This document shows, one piece after another, positions 46,642-54,862 of a stretch of 64,000 nt of DNA (positions within the stretch are counted from its first letter, which is position 1; each line of letters starts with the position of its first letter). Position numbers and translations under genes: made by a program. The DNA lies in the NCBI GenBank assembly GCA_050249835.1, contig JBFWPT010000006.1:1-64000 (forward strand), given 5' to 3'. The notes under the pieces were generated by a model. That model did no database searches. It was not told the origin of the DNA and saw only the letters and a list, made by a program, of their open reading frames with translations. This DNA is from Miltoncostaea sp050249835. GTDB taxonomy: Bacteria > Actinomycetota > Thermoleophilia > Miltoncostaeales > Miltoncostaeaceae.

Positions 46642-46662
46642 CCCCGGCCCGGCGGGCCGGGG
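46642..46662. terminator. Bidirectional hairpin after the NYN gene
   Basis: CCCCGGCCC-GGC-GGGCCGGGG is a perfect 9-bp stem between the convergent stops at 46627 and 46680. Confidence 0.55.
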
Positions 46663-46679
46663 GCGCTCCGCGCAACGCG

Positions 46680-47405
46680 CTACGGGGTGGCGCTCACCTG
46701 CGCGTAGAGCTGCTTGGCCGTCTCGACGAGGGCGTCCTGCGGCAGCGTCTCCGCGGCCGTGCTGACGCCCTGGAGGCCGTAGACGTACGGGCCGGCGGCG
46801 AAGGTGACGAAGGCCACCGAGCCGGTCGTGCCGCCCTGGTTCAGGTCGAGCCGCAGGCCGCGGGCGCCCGGGATCTCCGGGACCTCGATCGGGATCGACG
46901 GGGCCGAGCTGGCCGTCTCGACCTCGTCCGCGGCCGCGTCCACCTCGGTCTGGGCCGCCGCCTCGTCGCGCACGGCGATGGCGTAGGTGCGGAACAGCGC
47001 GATGCCGTTCGCCGGGTCGGTGCCGGTCTCGTCGCGCAGGATGCCGCCGGCGTACCCCGCCGACTCCAGGCGGGCCTGGGCCGCGGGCTTCGACGGGTCG
47101 CCCACCTGGTAGAGCCCGTCCACGAACTCCTGGGCGTCGTCGAGGGTGCGGCTCGCGCCGGCCGTCGTGTCCGGGATGGACCCCGCGGGCGGCAGCCGGT
47201 CCTCGCCGACGGAGGCCGTCGTCGCGGTGGTCGTCGTGGTCGGCGCCGCCGTCGTGGTCGGCGCGGCCGTGGTGGTCGGGGCGGTGGTCGGAAGCTGGTC
47301 GGTCGTGATGGTCTGCGTGACCGTCGCCGAGTCACCGCCGCAGCCGGCGGCGATGCCCCCCGCCACCAGCAGGGCGGCCGCGGCCGCCGCGAGTCGTGCC
47401 TTCAT
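46680..47405 (-). CDS. Putative lipoprotein with Thr-rich linker
   Basis: A 241-residue exported protein. Its signal peptide has a lipobox, IAAGC, so Cys22 should be lipidated. A Thr/Pro/Ala linker (TTTAAPTTTAAPTTTTT) leads to a globular domain with GLYQVGDPSKPAAQARLESAGYAGGI and VAFVTFAAGPYVYGL. I do not recognise the domain. Its ATG overlaps the Mec gene stop by four bases, so it is the last gene of the cysteine operon, though a role there is not obvious. Confidence 0.7.
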   Translation of the reverse strand: MKARLAAAAAALLVAGGIAAGCGGDSATVTQTITTDQLPTTAPTTTAAPTTTAAPTTTTTATTASVGEDRLPPAGSIPDTTAGASRTLDDAQEFVDGLYQVGDPSKPAAQARLESAGYAGGILRDETGTDPANGIALFRTYAIAVRDEAAAQTEVDAAADEVETASSAPSIPIEVPEIPGARGLRLDLNQGGTTGSVAFVTFAAGPYVYGLQGVSTAAETLPQDALVETAKQLYAQVSATP

Positions 47406-47812
47406 GCGATCTCCACCCTCTCCTCGGCGATCTGCTCCCCTTCGGGAGCCCCCTTGGTCAACCTGAACGCGCGGATCTCCGGAGCGTTACGGTCCGCGAT
47501 CGACACGATCAGATACAGCGTATCCGGGTAGAAGGCCAGCTCCACATCCGTGCGTGAGGGGTACGCCGCCGAGCGCGTGTGCGAGTGGTAGATCGCGAGC
47601 AGGTCGTCGCCGGAGTCGTCGATGGCGTCCATGATGCGCATCTGCTCGCGCGGGTCCATGACGTACATGAACGGGCTGCCCTGGCTGTTGGTCGCCCGCA
47701 GCACCCGGGTGGCGGTGCCGCCGCGGCCGGCGATCATGCCGCAGCACTCGTTGGGGAGGTCGGCCACGGCGTGATCGACCAGCTCGCGGGCGAGCTCGGG
47801 GGAGATCCTCAT
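47402..47812 (-). CDS. mec: JAMM/MPN+ metallopeptidase Mec (CysO-specific)
   Basis: A 136-residue zinc peptidase of the JAMM fold. The conserved Glu (PNECCG) and the ligand motif IYHSHTRSAAYPSRTDVE (H-x-H-x7-S-x2-D) are intact. In Mycobacterium tuberculosis Mec cleaves the new cysteine from the sulfur carrier CysO. Here it is encoded ten bases after cysM and in one operon with cysO, which fits. The CysO next to it ends GGAA, so this enzyme may also trim the last two Ala; that is inference. Confidence 0.88.
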   Translation of the reverse strand: MRISPELARELVDHAVADLPNECCGMIAGRGGTATRVLRATNSQGSPFMYVMDPREQMRIMDAIDDSGDDLLAIYHSHTRSAAYPSRTDVELAFYPDTLYLIVSIADRNAPEIRAFRLTKGAPEGEQIAEERVEIA

Positions 47813-47822
47813 GCGCGGGGTC

Positions 47823-48791
47823 CTACCAGAAGATCCCGTTGTCGACGCGGTCCTCGACGGCGTCGACGTCGTCGGTCCAGAGCCCCGACGACAGGTACTT
47901 CCAGCCGCCGTCGCAGACGATCCCGACGATGGTGCCGCGGGTCATCTTCTCCGCCATGCGGACGCAGGTGTGGATGACGGCGCCGGACGAGACGCCGGCG
48001 AAGATGCCCTCCTCGGCGGCCAGGCGGCGGGTCATCACGATCGCGTCGCGGTTGGCGACGAGCAGCTTCCGGTCGAGGCGCGCGACGTCGAGGATCGGCG
48101 GCACGAAGCCGTCGTCCAGGCTGCGCAGCCCGCTCACCGGGTCGCCCTGCAGCGGCTCGCAGGCCACGATGGAGATCTCGGGGCGGTGCTCCTTGAGGCG
48201 CTGCGACGAGCCCATCAGGGTGCCGCCGGTGCCGAGCCCCGCCACGAAGACGTCGAGCTCGGGGCAGTCGCGCACGATCTCCTCGGCCGTCCCCTCGTAG
48301 TGCGCCCTCGGGTTGGCCGGGTTGCCGTACTGGAACGGCATGTAGAGGCCGTTCTCCGCAGCCAGCCGGCGCGCCACCTCGACGGCGCCGTTCGAGCCGA
48401 ACTCGCCGTCGGTGGGGACGATCTCCGCGCCGTAGAGCGTGAGGAGCTGGCGGCGCTCCTCGGTCACGTTCTCCGGCATGACCGCGACCAGCCTGTAGCC
48501 GCGCACCCGGCAGATCATCGCGAGCGAGATGCCGGTGTTGCCGGAGGTGGGCTCCATGATGGTGTCGCCCGGCTTGACCATTCCCCGCCGCTCGGCGTCC
48601 TCGATGAGCGACAGCGCCGTGCGGTCCTTGATGGAGCCCGTCGGGTTGTGGCTCTCCAGCTTCGCGAGGATGCGCACGTCCGGGTTGGGCGTGATGCGCG
48701 AGAGCTCGACCAGCGGCGTGTTGCCGATGGTCCCGACCAGGTCCTTCGAGACCTGCATCGGCGGGGGCGCGAGCCCCGCGGACGGGGACAT
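47823..48791 (-). CDS. cysM: CysO-dependent cysteine synthase (CysM-type)
   Basis: A 322-residue PLP enzyme. The Lys in NPTGSIKDRTAL is the PLP anchor, EPTSGNTGISLAM binds the substrate carboxylate and GLGTGGTLMG the PLP phosphate. The neighbouring CysO and Mec point to the O-phosphoserine/thiocarboxylate route known in M. tuberculosis rather than the O-acetylserine/sulfide route. The ATG overlaps the cysO stop as TGATG, so the two are coupled. The C-terminal extension (SGLWTDDVDAVEDRVDNGIFW) resembles that of CysM. Confidence 0.9.
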   Translation of the reverse strand: MSPSAGLAPPPMQVSKDLVGTIGNTPLVELSRITPNPDVRILAKLESHNPTGSIKDRTALSLIEDAERRGMVKPGDTIMEPTSGNTGISLAMICRVRGYRLVAVMPENVTEERRQLLTLYGAEIVPTDGEFGSNGAVEVARRLAAENGLYMPFQYGNPANPRAHYEGTAEEIVRDCPELDVFVAGLGTGGTLMGSSQRLKEHRPEISIVACEPLQGDPVSGLRSLDDGFVPPILDVARLDRKLLVANRDAIVMTRRLAAEEGIFAGVSSGAVIHTCVRMAEKMTRGTIVGIVCDGGWKYLSSGLWTDDVDAVEDRVDNGIFW

Positions 48792-49069
48792 CAGGCGGCC
48801 CCACCCGCCATCGCGGGGAGGATCAGGAGCGTGTCCCGCTCCGCGACCTCGGTGTCGAGCCAGGACAGCAGCCGGACGTCCTCGTCGTTGAGGTAGACGT
48901 TGACGAACTTGTGGAGCTCGCCGTCCTCCGTGACGAGCTGGGTCCGCACGGCCGGGTGCTTCTCGTAGAGCGCGTCGAGCACCTCGCTCACCGTGGTCCC
49001 GGCGACCTCGATCTCGCGCTCCCCCCCGGTCGCCTGACGGAGGACCGGGGGGATGCGGACGACGCTCAT
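48791..49069 (-). CDS. cysO: Sulfur carrier protein CysO (ThiS/MoaD fold)
   Basis: A 92-residue beta-grasp sulfur carrier. The body VVRIPPVLRQATGGEREIEVAGTTVSEVLDAL and the C-terminal LLILPAMAGG are typical. The Gly-Gly would be adenylated and thiocarboxylated by the E1/rhodanese protein encoded just upstream, then used by CysM. Unusually, two Ala follow the Gly-Gly (…AGGAA), so the protein must be trimmed before activation; the adjacent JAMM peptidase is the obvious candidate. Start and stop both overlap the neighbouring genes. Confidence 0.9.
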   Translation of the reverse strand: MSVVRIPPVLRQATGGEREIEVAGTTVSEVLDALYEKHPAVRTQLVTEDGELHKFVNVYLNDEDVRLLSWLDTEVAERDTLLILPAMAGGAA

Positions 49070-50253
49070 GCGGACGCCACCGCCGCCGTGTGGCGGCCGA
49101 CGCCGGCGCACCAGGCGTCGTAGTCGCGGAACTCGAGGGTGGCGTTCGGGCCGCAGGCCGGGCAGTCCGGGTCGCGGCGGATCTTGAGCTCGGTGTACGA
49201 CATCTCGAGGGCGTCGTAGATGAGCAGGCGGCCCGACAGCGTGTCGCCGATGCCGAGCAGCAGCTTGATCGCCTCGGTCGCCATGATCCCGCCCATCACG
49301 CCGCAGAGGACGCCGAGGACGCCGGCCTCGCCGCACGACGGCGCCATGTCCGGCGGCGGGGGCTCGGGGAAGAGGCAGCGGTAGCAGGGGCCGTCGTACG
49401 GGGTGAACACCGAGGCGTGGCCCTCGAACCGCAGGATGCTCGCGTGGACGAGCGGCTTGCGCGCCATGAGCGCGGCGTCGTTCATGAGGTAGCGCGTCGG
49501 GAAGTTGTCGGTGCCGTCGATGATCACGTCGTAGTCCGCGATCAGGTCCAGCACGTTCGACCTGTCCACCCGGAACTGGTGCGTGTTGACCGTGACGTCC
49601 GGGTTGAGCGCGTTGATGGCGACCTTCGCCGACTCGCCCTTGTTCATCCCCACCCGGTCGGTGGTGTGGATGATCTGCCGCTGCAGGTTGCTCGCGTCCA
49701 CGACGTCGTCGTCGACCAGGCCGATCGTGCCGACGCCGGCCGCGGCCAGGTAGTAGGCCGCGGGCGACCCGAGGCCGCCGGCCCCGATGAGGAGCGCCTT
49801 CGACTCGAGCAGCTTGATCTGGCCCTCCTCGCCCATCTCCGGGATGAGGATGTGGCGCGAGTAGCGGGAGCGCTGGTCCGGGGTGAGGGTCTTCGGGACG
49901 TCGTAGTCCTGCCCGCTCTGCTTCCAGCGCTGGAAGCCGCCGGCGAGGCTCTCGACGTTGCCGAAGCCCATCTCCCGCAGGGTGATGCCCGCGAGCAGCG
50001 ACCGGTTGCCCGAGGCACAGCTCAGGATGACCTCCTGGTCCGGGGTGGCCACCCCGGCGATGCGGCTCTCGAGGAACGACCGGGGGATGTGGATCGCCCC
50101 GGGGATGTGCCCCTCGTCCCACTCGCTCTGCTCGCGGACGTCGATCACGAGCGGGCTGTCGCCCGCCGTGCGCCGGGCGGCGAGGTCGGCGACCTGCACC
50201 TCCGGCACTTGCTCGCGCGCGGACGCGAGGAGATCCTGGTAGCTACGCGCCAT
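49066..50253 (-). CDS. Rhodanese-E1 (ThiF/MoeB-type) sulfur-carrier activating enzyme
   Basis: A 395-residue enzyme that should adenylate the CysO C-terminus and install sulfur on it. Residues about 20-120 are a rhodanese domain (VIDVREQSEWDEGHIPGA; catalytic Cys in LSCASGNRS). Residues about 130-390 are an E1-type domain (ALLIGAGGLGSPAAYYLAAAGVG nucleotide loop, NLQRQIIH, GTDNFPTRYL) with zinc pairs CYRC and CPAC. In mycobacterial MoeZ the order is E1 first, rhodanese last; here it is inverted. It leads the operon, with a palindrome and two TAGAAT boxes upstream. Confidence 0.88.
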   Translation of the reverse strand: MARSYQDLLASAREQVPEVQVADLAARRTAGDSPLVIDVREQSEWDEGHIPGAIHIPRSFLESRIAGVATPDQEVILSCASGNRSLLAGITLREMGFGNVESLAGGFQRWKQSGQDYDVPKTLTPDQRSRYSRHILIPEMGEEGQIKLLESKALLIGAGGLGSPAAYYLAAAGVGTIGLVDDDVVDASNLQRQIIHTTDRVGMNKGESAKVAINALNPDVTVNTHQFRVDRSNVLDLIADYDVIIDGTDNFPTRYLMNDAALMARKPLVHASILRFEGHASVFTPYDGPCYRCLFPEPPPPDMAPSCGEAGVLGVLCGVMGGIMATEAIKLLLGIGDTLSGRLLIYDALEMSYTELKIRRDPDCPACGPNATLEFRDYDAWCAGVGRHTAAVASA

Positions 50254-50271
50254 TGCGTCTCCCGTGCTGCG

Positions 50272-50285
50272 GCTGGTTAACCAGC
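50272..50285. promoter_or_regulatory. Palindrome upstream of the cysteine operon
   Basis: GCTGGTTAACCAGC, a perfect 14-bp palindrome, lies 18 bases before the ATG at 50253 and just downstream of two likely -10 boxes. It is a candidate operator. Confidence 0.5.
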
Positions 50286-50286
50286 G

Positions 50287-50305
50287 ATTCTACGTGGGGA
50301 TTCTA
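50287..50305 (-). promoter_or_regulatory. Two -10-like boxes for the cysteine operon
   Basis: On the minus strand TAGAAT occurs at 50300-50305 and again at 50287-50292, within the repeated GTAGAATC. Either could be the -10 box of the operon promoter. Confidence 0.4.
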
Positions 50306-50351
50306 CCCTTTTCCCGTCCGGCGTCCTCATCGGCGGTCGGCGGGCCACCCT

Positions 50352-50370
50352 TATGCTTCACGAAATGTAG
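50352..50370 (+). promoter_or_regulatory. -10 box followed by a start-stop codon pair
   Basis: TATGCT at 50352-50357 is followed seven bases later by ATG immediately followed by TAG (50365-50370). The promoter would serve the gene at 50385; the ATG-TAG would be the first codons of the RNA. Confidence 0.35.
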
Positions 50371-50384
50371 TGGCTGGGGGCGCC

Positions 50385-50672
50385 ATGATGCCCGGTACGG
50401 CCATGAGCGATACGCCGACATTGCGAAAGAGCGCGTTCGCCAACATCGACGCGCGCCTGCGCTGCCCGACGCCGGACTGCTGGGGTGACCTGCTCCTGAT
50501 CCCGACCGGCCGCGCCGACGAGGACGGGATCCCCGCCTTCCAGCCGTTCACGGCCTGCCCCCTGTGCGGGACCGCGTTCACGCTGGAGCAGGACATCGGG
50601 GACCGCGACCTCTTCCTGCGGATCTCCTGGCTGCGGGCGAACCCCCACGCGGAGGAGGACGAGGCCCCGTGA
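50385..50672 (+). CDS. Small protein with zinc-ribbon-like Cys pairs
   Basis: A 95-residue cytoplasmic protein. Cysteines occur as RCPTPDCWG and ACPLCG, a likely zinc ribbon (the first pair is C-x4-C). The start ATG at 50385 has GGGGG about six bases upstream; an ATG at 50403 lacks a site. It ends acidic (HAEEDEAP) and overlaps the next start as GTGA. No family recognised; the pairing with a membrane protein gene suggests they work together. Confidence 0.6.
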   Translation: MMPGTAMSDTPTLRKSAFANIDARLRCPTPDCWGDLLLIPTGRADEDGIPAFQPFTACPLCGTAFTLEQDIGDRDLFLRISWLRANPHAEEDEAP

Positions 50673-51280
50673 GCGCCGCGGACCGGGACGCGGGCGGGGG
50701 CCTGGTCGGGCGCATCGCCCGGTCGATCGTGGCGCCGGTCATCAGCGGGGCGACGGCCGCGATCGTTTTCCTCGTGATGATCCAGGGGTCGTTCCACAAG
50801 GGCTACACCGACCTCGACTTCAACCACGTCCTCGGCACGCTGATCGAGGGCGACGCCGACGAGGTCGGGAGCACCCAGGAGGCCCTGGGCGTGGTGGGCG
50901 ACTCGGTCGGGCCGACGGGCCTCTGGGCCACCATCGTCGGCGGGATCATCCTCATGGCGATCCACGAGTTCGTCATCACCCGGTTCGTGCGCCGGCGCTG
51001 GCTCATCCAGGCCATCCCGTTGTCCGTGCTGACGATCTTCGCGGTCGGGGTGGTCTTCGCGGGGATCGCCGACGCCCGCTTCGACACCCCGGTGGGGTGG
51101 TTCGGCATGGACTCCGGTGGGATCAGCGTGATCGTGGTGCTGCTGAGCTCGATCGGCTTCGCGCTCGTGGGCGCCCGGATCCACGACCTCGCCAGCCGCG
51201 CGTGGTGGTGGGAGACCCGCCCGGACCCCCTCGCCGAGGAGACGCTCGAGGACCTCGCCGGCATCGAGACGCCGGACTAG
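50669..51280 (+). CDS. Four-helix membrane protein
   Basis: A 203-residue protein with four hydrophobic helices (IVAPVISGATAAIVFLVMI, ATIVGGIILMAIHEFVI, AIPLSVLTIFAVGVVFAGI, GISVIVVLLSSIGFALVGA). Between the first two is an acidic loop (DLDFNHVLGTLIEGDADEVGS). The C-terminal tail is acidic. I recognise no family. It is translationally coupled to the upstream zinc-ribbon-like gene. Confidence 0.6.
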   Translation: MSAADRDAGGGLVGRIARSIVAPVISGATAAIVFLVMIQGSFHKGYTDLDFNHVLGTLIEGDADEVGSTQEALGVVGDSVGPTGLWATIVGGIILMAIHEFVITRFVRRRWLIQAIPLSVLTIFAVGVVFAGIADARFDTPVGWFGMDSGGISVIVVLLSSIGFALVGARIHDLASRAWWWETRPDPLAEETLEDLAGIETPD

Positions 51281-51293
51281 TGCGCCTGGAGCC

Positions 51294-51515
51294 TCACTCG
51301 AACTCGCCGAACAGGGGCGCGAACAGGGCCGCGTGGGCGCCGGGCGTGAGGCCGAGCGCCTCCGGCGGCGCGGCGGCGCGCAGCGCCTCGTAGGACGGGA
51401 ACAGGTCGCCCGGCCGCACGGCGGCCGCCAGCGCCGCGCCGTCGACGGCCACGCCGCGCGCGGTGCGCGCCGCGGCCAGCACGTCCCTCCCCGTGATCCA
51501 GCGCCCCCCGGGCAC
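51294..51515 (-). CDS. Small hypothetical protein
   Basis: A 73-residue Ala-rich protein: WITGRDVLAAARTARGVAVDGAALAAAVRPGDLFPSYEALRAA. No domain recognised, no signal peptide. The GTG start overlaps the promoter region of the divergent MFS gene. Codon pattern looks coding, but the small size leaves doubt. Confidence 0.4.
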   Translation of the reverse strand: MPGGRWITGRDVLAAARTARGVAVDGAALAAAVRPGDLFPSYEALRAAAPPEALGLTPGAHAALFAPLFGEFE

Positions 51516-51536
51516 CGGATGAGCCTACCCGGGGCG

Positions 51537-51542
51537 TAGTCT
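51537..51542 (+). promoter_or_regulatory. -10 box of leaderless type
   Basis: TAGTCT stands six bases before the ATG at 51549. Confidence 0.45.
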
Positions 51543-51548
51543 CACGGG

Positions 51549-52763
51549 ATGAGCGCGACCGCCCCCGCCGTCGCCGCGCCCGCCACGCCGGGCGGGGCGA
51601 TCGACCGCCGGGGGATCGGCCTCCTGGCGACCGGGCACTTCGTGATCGACGCGACCGTCGGCGCGGTGCCCGCCATGATCCCGGTCTTCACGGCCCTGTA
51701 CGCGCTGTCGGACCTGGCCGCGTCCATGATCCTCGGCGCCTCCCTGCTCGTGTCCTCGGCGATCCAGCCCTTCTTCGGGCTGCTCGCCGACCGGCGCGCG
51801 ATGACCGTGTTCATCTGGGGCGGGGTGGCGGTCGCCACGGTCGGCCTGGCGCTGTCCGGCATCGCGGGCGGCTACGCCGGGGTGCTCGCGTGCATCGTCG
51901 GCTCGGGCCTCGGCATCGCCGCGTTCCACCCCGAGGCGGCGCGGGTCGCCAACCGGATCAGCGCCGACCGCACGGCCACGGGGCTCGCGTGGTTCATGCT
52001 CGGCGGCAACGCCGGGTTCGCGGCCGGCCCGCTGCTGGCGGCCCTCTTCATCCCCCTCCTCGACGCGCAGGCGACCCTCGTCTTCCTGGTGCCCGGGCTC
52101 ATCGTCGCGGTGTGGCTGCACCACCAGCGCGCCCGGGTCGCCGTGCCGGTGGCCCCCCGCGCGGCCTCCGCCCCCTCGCGCGCCGCCGCCCGGGCCAGCG
52201 CCTGGAGCGTCGGGCTGCTGCTGTTCGTGACGAGCATGCGCACCTGGACCCAGTTCTGCGTCCTGGCCCTCGTGCCGCTGCTGCTGGTCGACCAGCGCGG
52301 GTTCTCGGACCAGGCGGCCGGCTTCGCCGTGGTCGCGTTCTCGGCCGCGGGCGCCGCCGGGACCCTGGTGGGCGCGAACCTCGCCGACCGCGTCGGCGGG
52401 CGCCTCATGCTCATCTGGAGCATGCCGGTGGTGGCGCCGCTGCTCGCCGGGTTCCTGCTGCTCGACGGCTGGGCCGCCATCGCCCCCCTGGCGCTGGCGG
52501 GGTTCGTCCTGATGTCCTCCTTCTCGGTGACGGTGATGATGGGCCAGGAGTACCTCCCCGACCGGCTCGCCCTGGCGGCCGGGCTCATGATCGGCTTCGG
52601 CGCGATCGGCTCGGCGCCGCCCGGGCTCGCCCTGTTCGGCGCGATCGCCGACGCCACGAGCCGCGAGACGGCGCTTTGGGGCGTCGCGATGCTGCCCATC
52701 ATCGGCGGCCTGTCGGCCCTGCTGCTGCCGGACAGCCGCCGCCCGCGCGCGGGGGCGGCCTGA
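51549..52763 (+). CDS. MFS transporter, fosmidomycin-resistance (Fsr)-like
   Basis: A 404-residue major-facilitator protein with 12 predicted helices. The first helix GLLATGHFVIDATVGAVPAMIPVF, the LLADRR loop and FHPEAARVANRIS are typical of the Fsr subgroup, as is the SMRTWTQFCVLALVPLLL start of the second half. Members export fosmidomycin or related drugs, but natural substrates are often unknown. A leaderless-type TAGTCT box precedes the ATG, and its stop overlaps rarA (TGATG). Confidence 0.83.
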   Translation: MSATAPAVAAPATPGGAIDRRGIGLLATGHFVIDATVGAVPAMIPVFTALYALSDLAASMILGASLLVSSAIQPFFGLLADRRAMTVFIWGGVAVATVGLALSGIAGGYAGVLACIVGSGLGIAAFHPEAARVANRISADRTATGLAWFMLGGNAGFAAGPLLAALFIPLLDAQATLVFLVPGLIVAVWLHHQRARVAVPVAPRAASAPSRAAARASAWSVGLLLFVTSMRTWTQFCVLALVPLLLVDQRGFSDQAAGFAVVAFSAAGAAGTLVGANLADRVGGRLMLIWSMPVVAPLLAGFLLLDGWAAIAPLALAGFVLMSSFSVTVMMGQEYLPDRLALAAGLMIGFGAIGSAPPGLALFGAIADATSRETALWGVAMLPIIGGLSALLLPDSRRPRAGAA

Positions 52764-54124
52764 TGGCCCGGGGCGGGGGCCCGCCGCAGGGCGACCTGTT
52801 CGGCGAGGCGGTCGAGGCCCGCCTCCAGAGCAGCCGCCCGCTCGCGGCGCGCATGCGGCCGGAGTCGCTGGACGAGGTCGTGGGGCAGCGGGCGCTGCTC
52901 GGGCCGGAGGGGTCGCTGCGCGCGGCCATCGCCGGGGACCGGGTGCCGTCGATGGTCCTCTACGGGCCGCCCGGCAGCGGCAAGACCACGCTCGCGCGGG
53001 TCGTCGCGCACAGCACCTCGGCGGCGTTCGAGGAGCTCTCGGCGGTCTCGGCCACCGTCGCCGACGTGCGGGCCGGCATGGCCCGGGCCCGCGACCGCCT
53101 GGCCGCCGGCACCCACACCGTCCTGTTCCTCGACGAGATCCACCGCTTCAACCGCGCCCAGCAGGACGCGCTGCTGCCGGCGGTGGAGGACGGCCTGCTG
53201 ACGCTGATCGGGGCGACGACCCAGAACCCCTGGTACGAGGTGAACGCGGCGCTCGTCTCGCGGATGCGGGTGTGGGTGCTGGAGGCGCTCTCCCCCGAGG
53301 ACGTCGCCGCGCTGCTCGACCGTGCCACGGCGTCGCCCAAGGGCCTCGCCGGGCGGGTCGTGCTGGGCGCGGACGCCCGCGACGCGATCGTCGCCCGCGC
53401 CGGCGGCGACGCCCGCGGCGCGCTCAACCTGCTGGAGGCCGCCGCGGCGGACACGGCGGACGGCGGGACGGTCGCGGTGGAGACGGTGCAGGCGGCCGCC
53501 GGCGGGCGCGCCGTGGTCTACGACCGTCAGGGCGACGCCCACTACGACACCATCTCCGCGTTCATCAAGAGCCTGCGCGGCAGCGACCCGGACGCGGCGA
53601 TCTACTACCTCGCGGTGATGCTGAAGGGCGGCGAGGACCCCAAGTTCATCGCCCGCCGGCTGATCGTGGCCGCGAGCGAGGACGTGGGCAACGCCGACCC
53701 GCGGGCCCTGGAGGTCGCGGTCGCCGCGGGCCGGGCCGTCGAGTTCGTCGGCCTGCCGGAGGCCCGCATCGCGCTGGCCCAGGCGACGACCTACCTCGCC
53801 CTGGCGCCCAAGTCGAACGCGTCCTACCGCGCGATCGACGCCGCCCTGTCCGAGGTGGAGGACCGCGGGGCGCGCCGCCCGCCGCTCGCCCTGCGCGACT
53901 CGAGCGTCGCCAACGCGCGGGGCCTCGGCAACGGCGAGGGCTACCGCTACCCGCACGACTACCCGGACGCCGTGCTCCCGGGCTCGCTGCTGCCGGAGGG
54001 CCTGGAGGGGCGGCGCTTCTACGAGCCCACGGACCGCGGCCCCGAGGGCGCCCTGGCGGAGCGCCTGCGCCGGCTGCGCGGTGACGACCCGGACGCGGGG
54101 CCGGAGGCCGGCGAGCCCTTCTGA
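52763..54124 (+). CDS. rarA: Replication-associated recombination protein RarA/MgsA
   Basis: A 453-residue AAA+ ATPase acting at stalled replication forks. Walker A is YGPPGSGKTTLA, Walker B LFLDEIHRFN, sensor 1 LIGATTQNP, and sensor 2 lies in GGDARGALNLLE. The C-terminal helical domain (YDTISAFIKSLRGSDPDAAIYYLAVML) is also characteristic. The start ATG overlaps the transporter stop. It lies among unrelated housekeeping genes and adds to Mug and YcaQ as DNA maintenance factors. Confidence 0.92.
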   Translation: MARGGGPPQGDLFGEAVEARLQSSRPLAARMRPESLDEVVGQRALLGPEGSLRAAIAGDRVPSMVLYGPPGSGKTTLARVVAHSTSAAFEELSAVSATVADVRAGMARARDRLAAGTHTVLFLDEIHRFNRAQQDALLPAVEDGLLTLIGATTQNPWYEVNAALVSRMRVWVLEALSPEDVAALLDRATASPKGLAGRVVLGADARDAIVARAGGDARGALNLLEAAAADTADGGTVAVETVQAAAGGRAVVYDRQGDAHYDTISAFIKSLRGSDPDAAIYYLAVMLKGGEDPKFIARRLIVAASEDVGNADPRALEVAVAAGRAVEFVGLPEARIALAQATTYLALAPKSNASYRAIDAALSEVEDRGARRPPLALRDSSVANARGLGNGEGYRYPHDYPDAVLPGSLLPEGLEGRRFYEPTDRGPEGALAERLRRLRGDDPDAGPEAGEPF

Positions 54125-54136
54125 CCCCCCGGCGAC

Positions 54137-54844
54137 GTGGAGCTGCTCTCCGCCCAGCACCTGATCGTCCTCGGCGTCACCGCCATCGTCGCGGTGGCCG
54201 CCGCCCTGGCCGCGCGCCGCGACCCGGACGCGCCGTGGGCGCCCCTCGCCTGCAAGGGCCTCGCCGTCGTCCTCATCCTCAACGAGGTCGCCTTCCACGT
54301 GGTCGACGGCCTCGACGGCGGGCTGACCGCCCGCGGCGACCTGCCGCTCCACCTGACCGACGCGGCGACGATCGCCGCGGTGATCGCGCTGTGGTGGCCG
54401 ATCCCGCTGGCCTTCGAGCTGACCTACTTCTGGGCCCTCACGGCGACGGTCCAGGCGCTCGCGACGCCGGACCTGCGGCAGGGGTTCCCCGACTACCGCT
54501 GGTGGTGGTTCGTCATCGCGCACGCGGGCGTCGTGATCGCCGCGGTGCTGCTGGCGTGGGGGCGCGAGCGCACCCCGCGCCCCGGCGCGGTGCGCCGGGT
54601 CTTCGCCTGGAGCCTGGCCGTGACGGCCTGCGCGGCGATCGGCACGCTCGCCACCGGCGGCAACTACATGTTCCTGCGCGAGCCGCCGCCGGGCGGCAGC
54701 CTGCTCGACCTGATGGGCCCGTGGCCCTGGTACATCGCGTCCGCGGCGCTGCTCGCGCTCGCGCTGTTCTGGCTCCTGGACCGGCCCTTCGACCGCCGCC
54801 GCAGGGGCCCCGGCGGCCCCGGCGGGCTAGAGTCCCCCGGGTAG
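54137..54844 (+). CDS. YwaF/TIGR02206-like membrane protein
   Basis: A 235-residue protein with six membrane helices. LPLHLTDAATIAAVIALWW, ATPDLRQGFPDYRWWWFVIAHAGVV and GGNYMFLREPPPGGSLLDLMGPWPWYI match the conserved segments of the YwaF/TIGR02206 family, whose function is unknown. It starts at a GTG 12 bases after rarA and so likely shares its transcript. The tail is basic then Gly/Pro-rich. Confidence 0.8.
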   Translation: MELLSAQHLIVLGVTAIVAVAAALAARRDPDAPWAPLACKGLAVVLILNEVAFHVVDGLDGGLTARGDLPLHLTDAATIAAVIALWWPIPLAFELTYFWALTATVQALATPDLRQGFPDYRWWWFVIAHAGVVIAAVLLAWGRERTPRPGAVRRVFAWSLAVTACAAIGTLATGGNYMFLREPPPGGSLLDLMGPWPWYIASAALLALALFWLLDRPFDRRRRGPGGPGGLESPG

Positions 54845-54862
54845 CCAGGGGGAGGGACGAGG

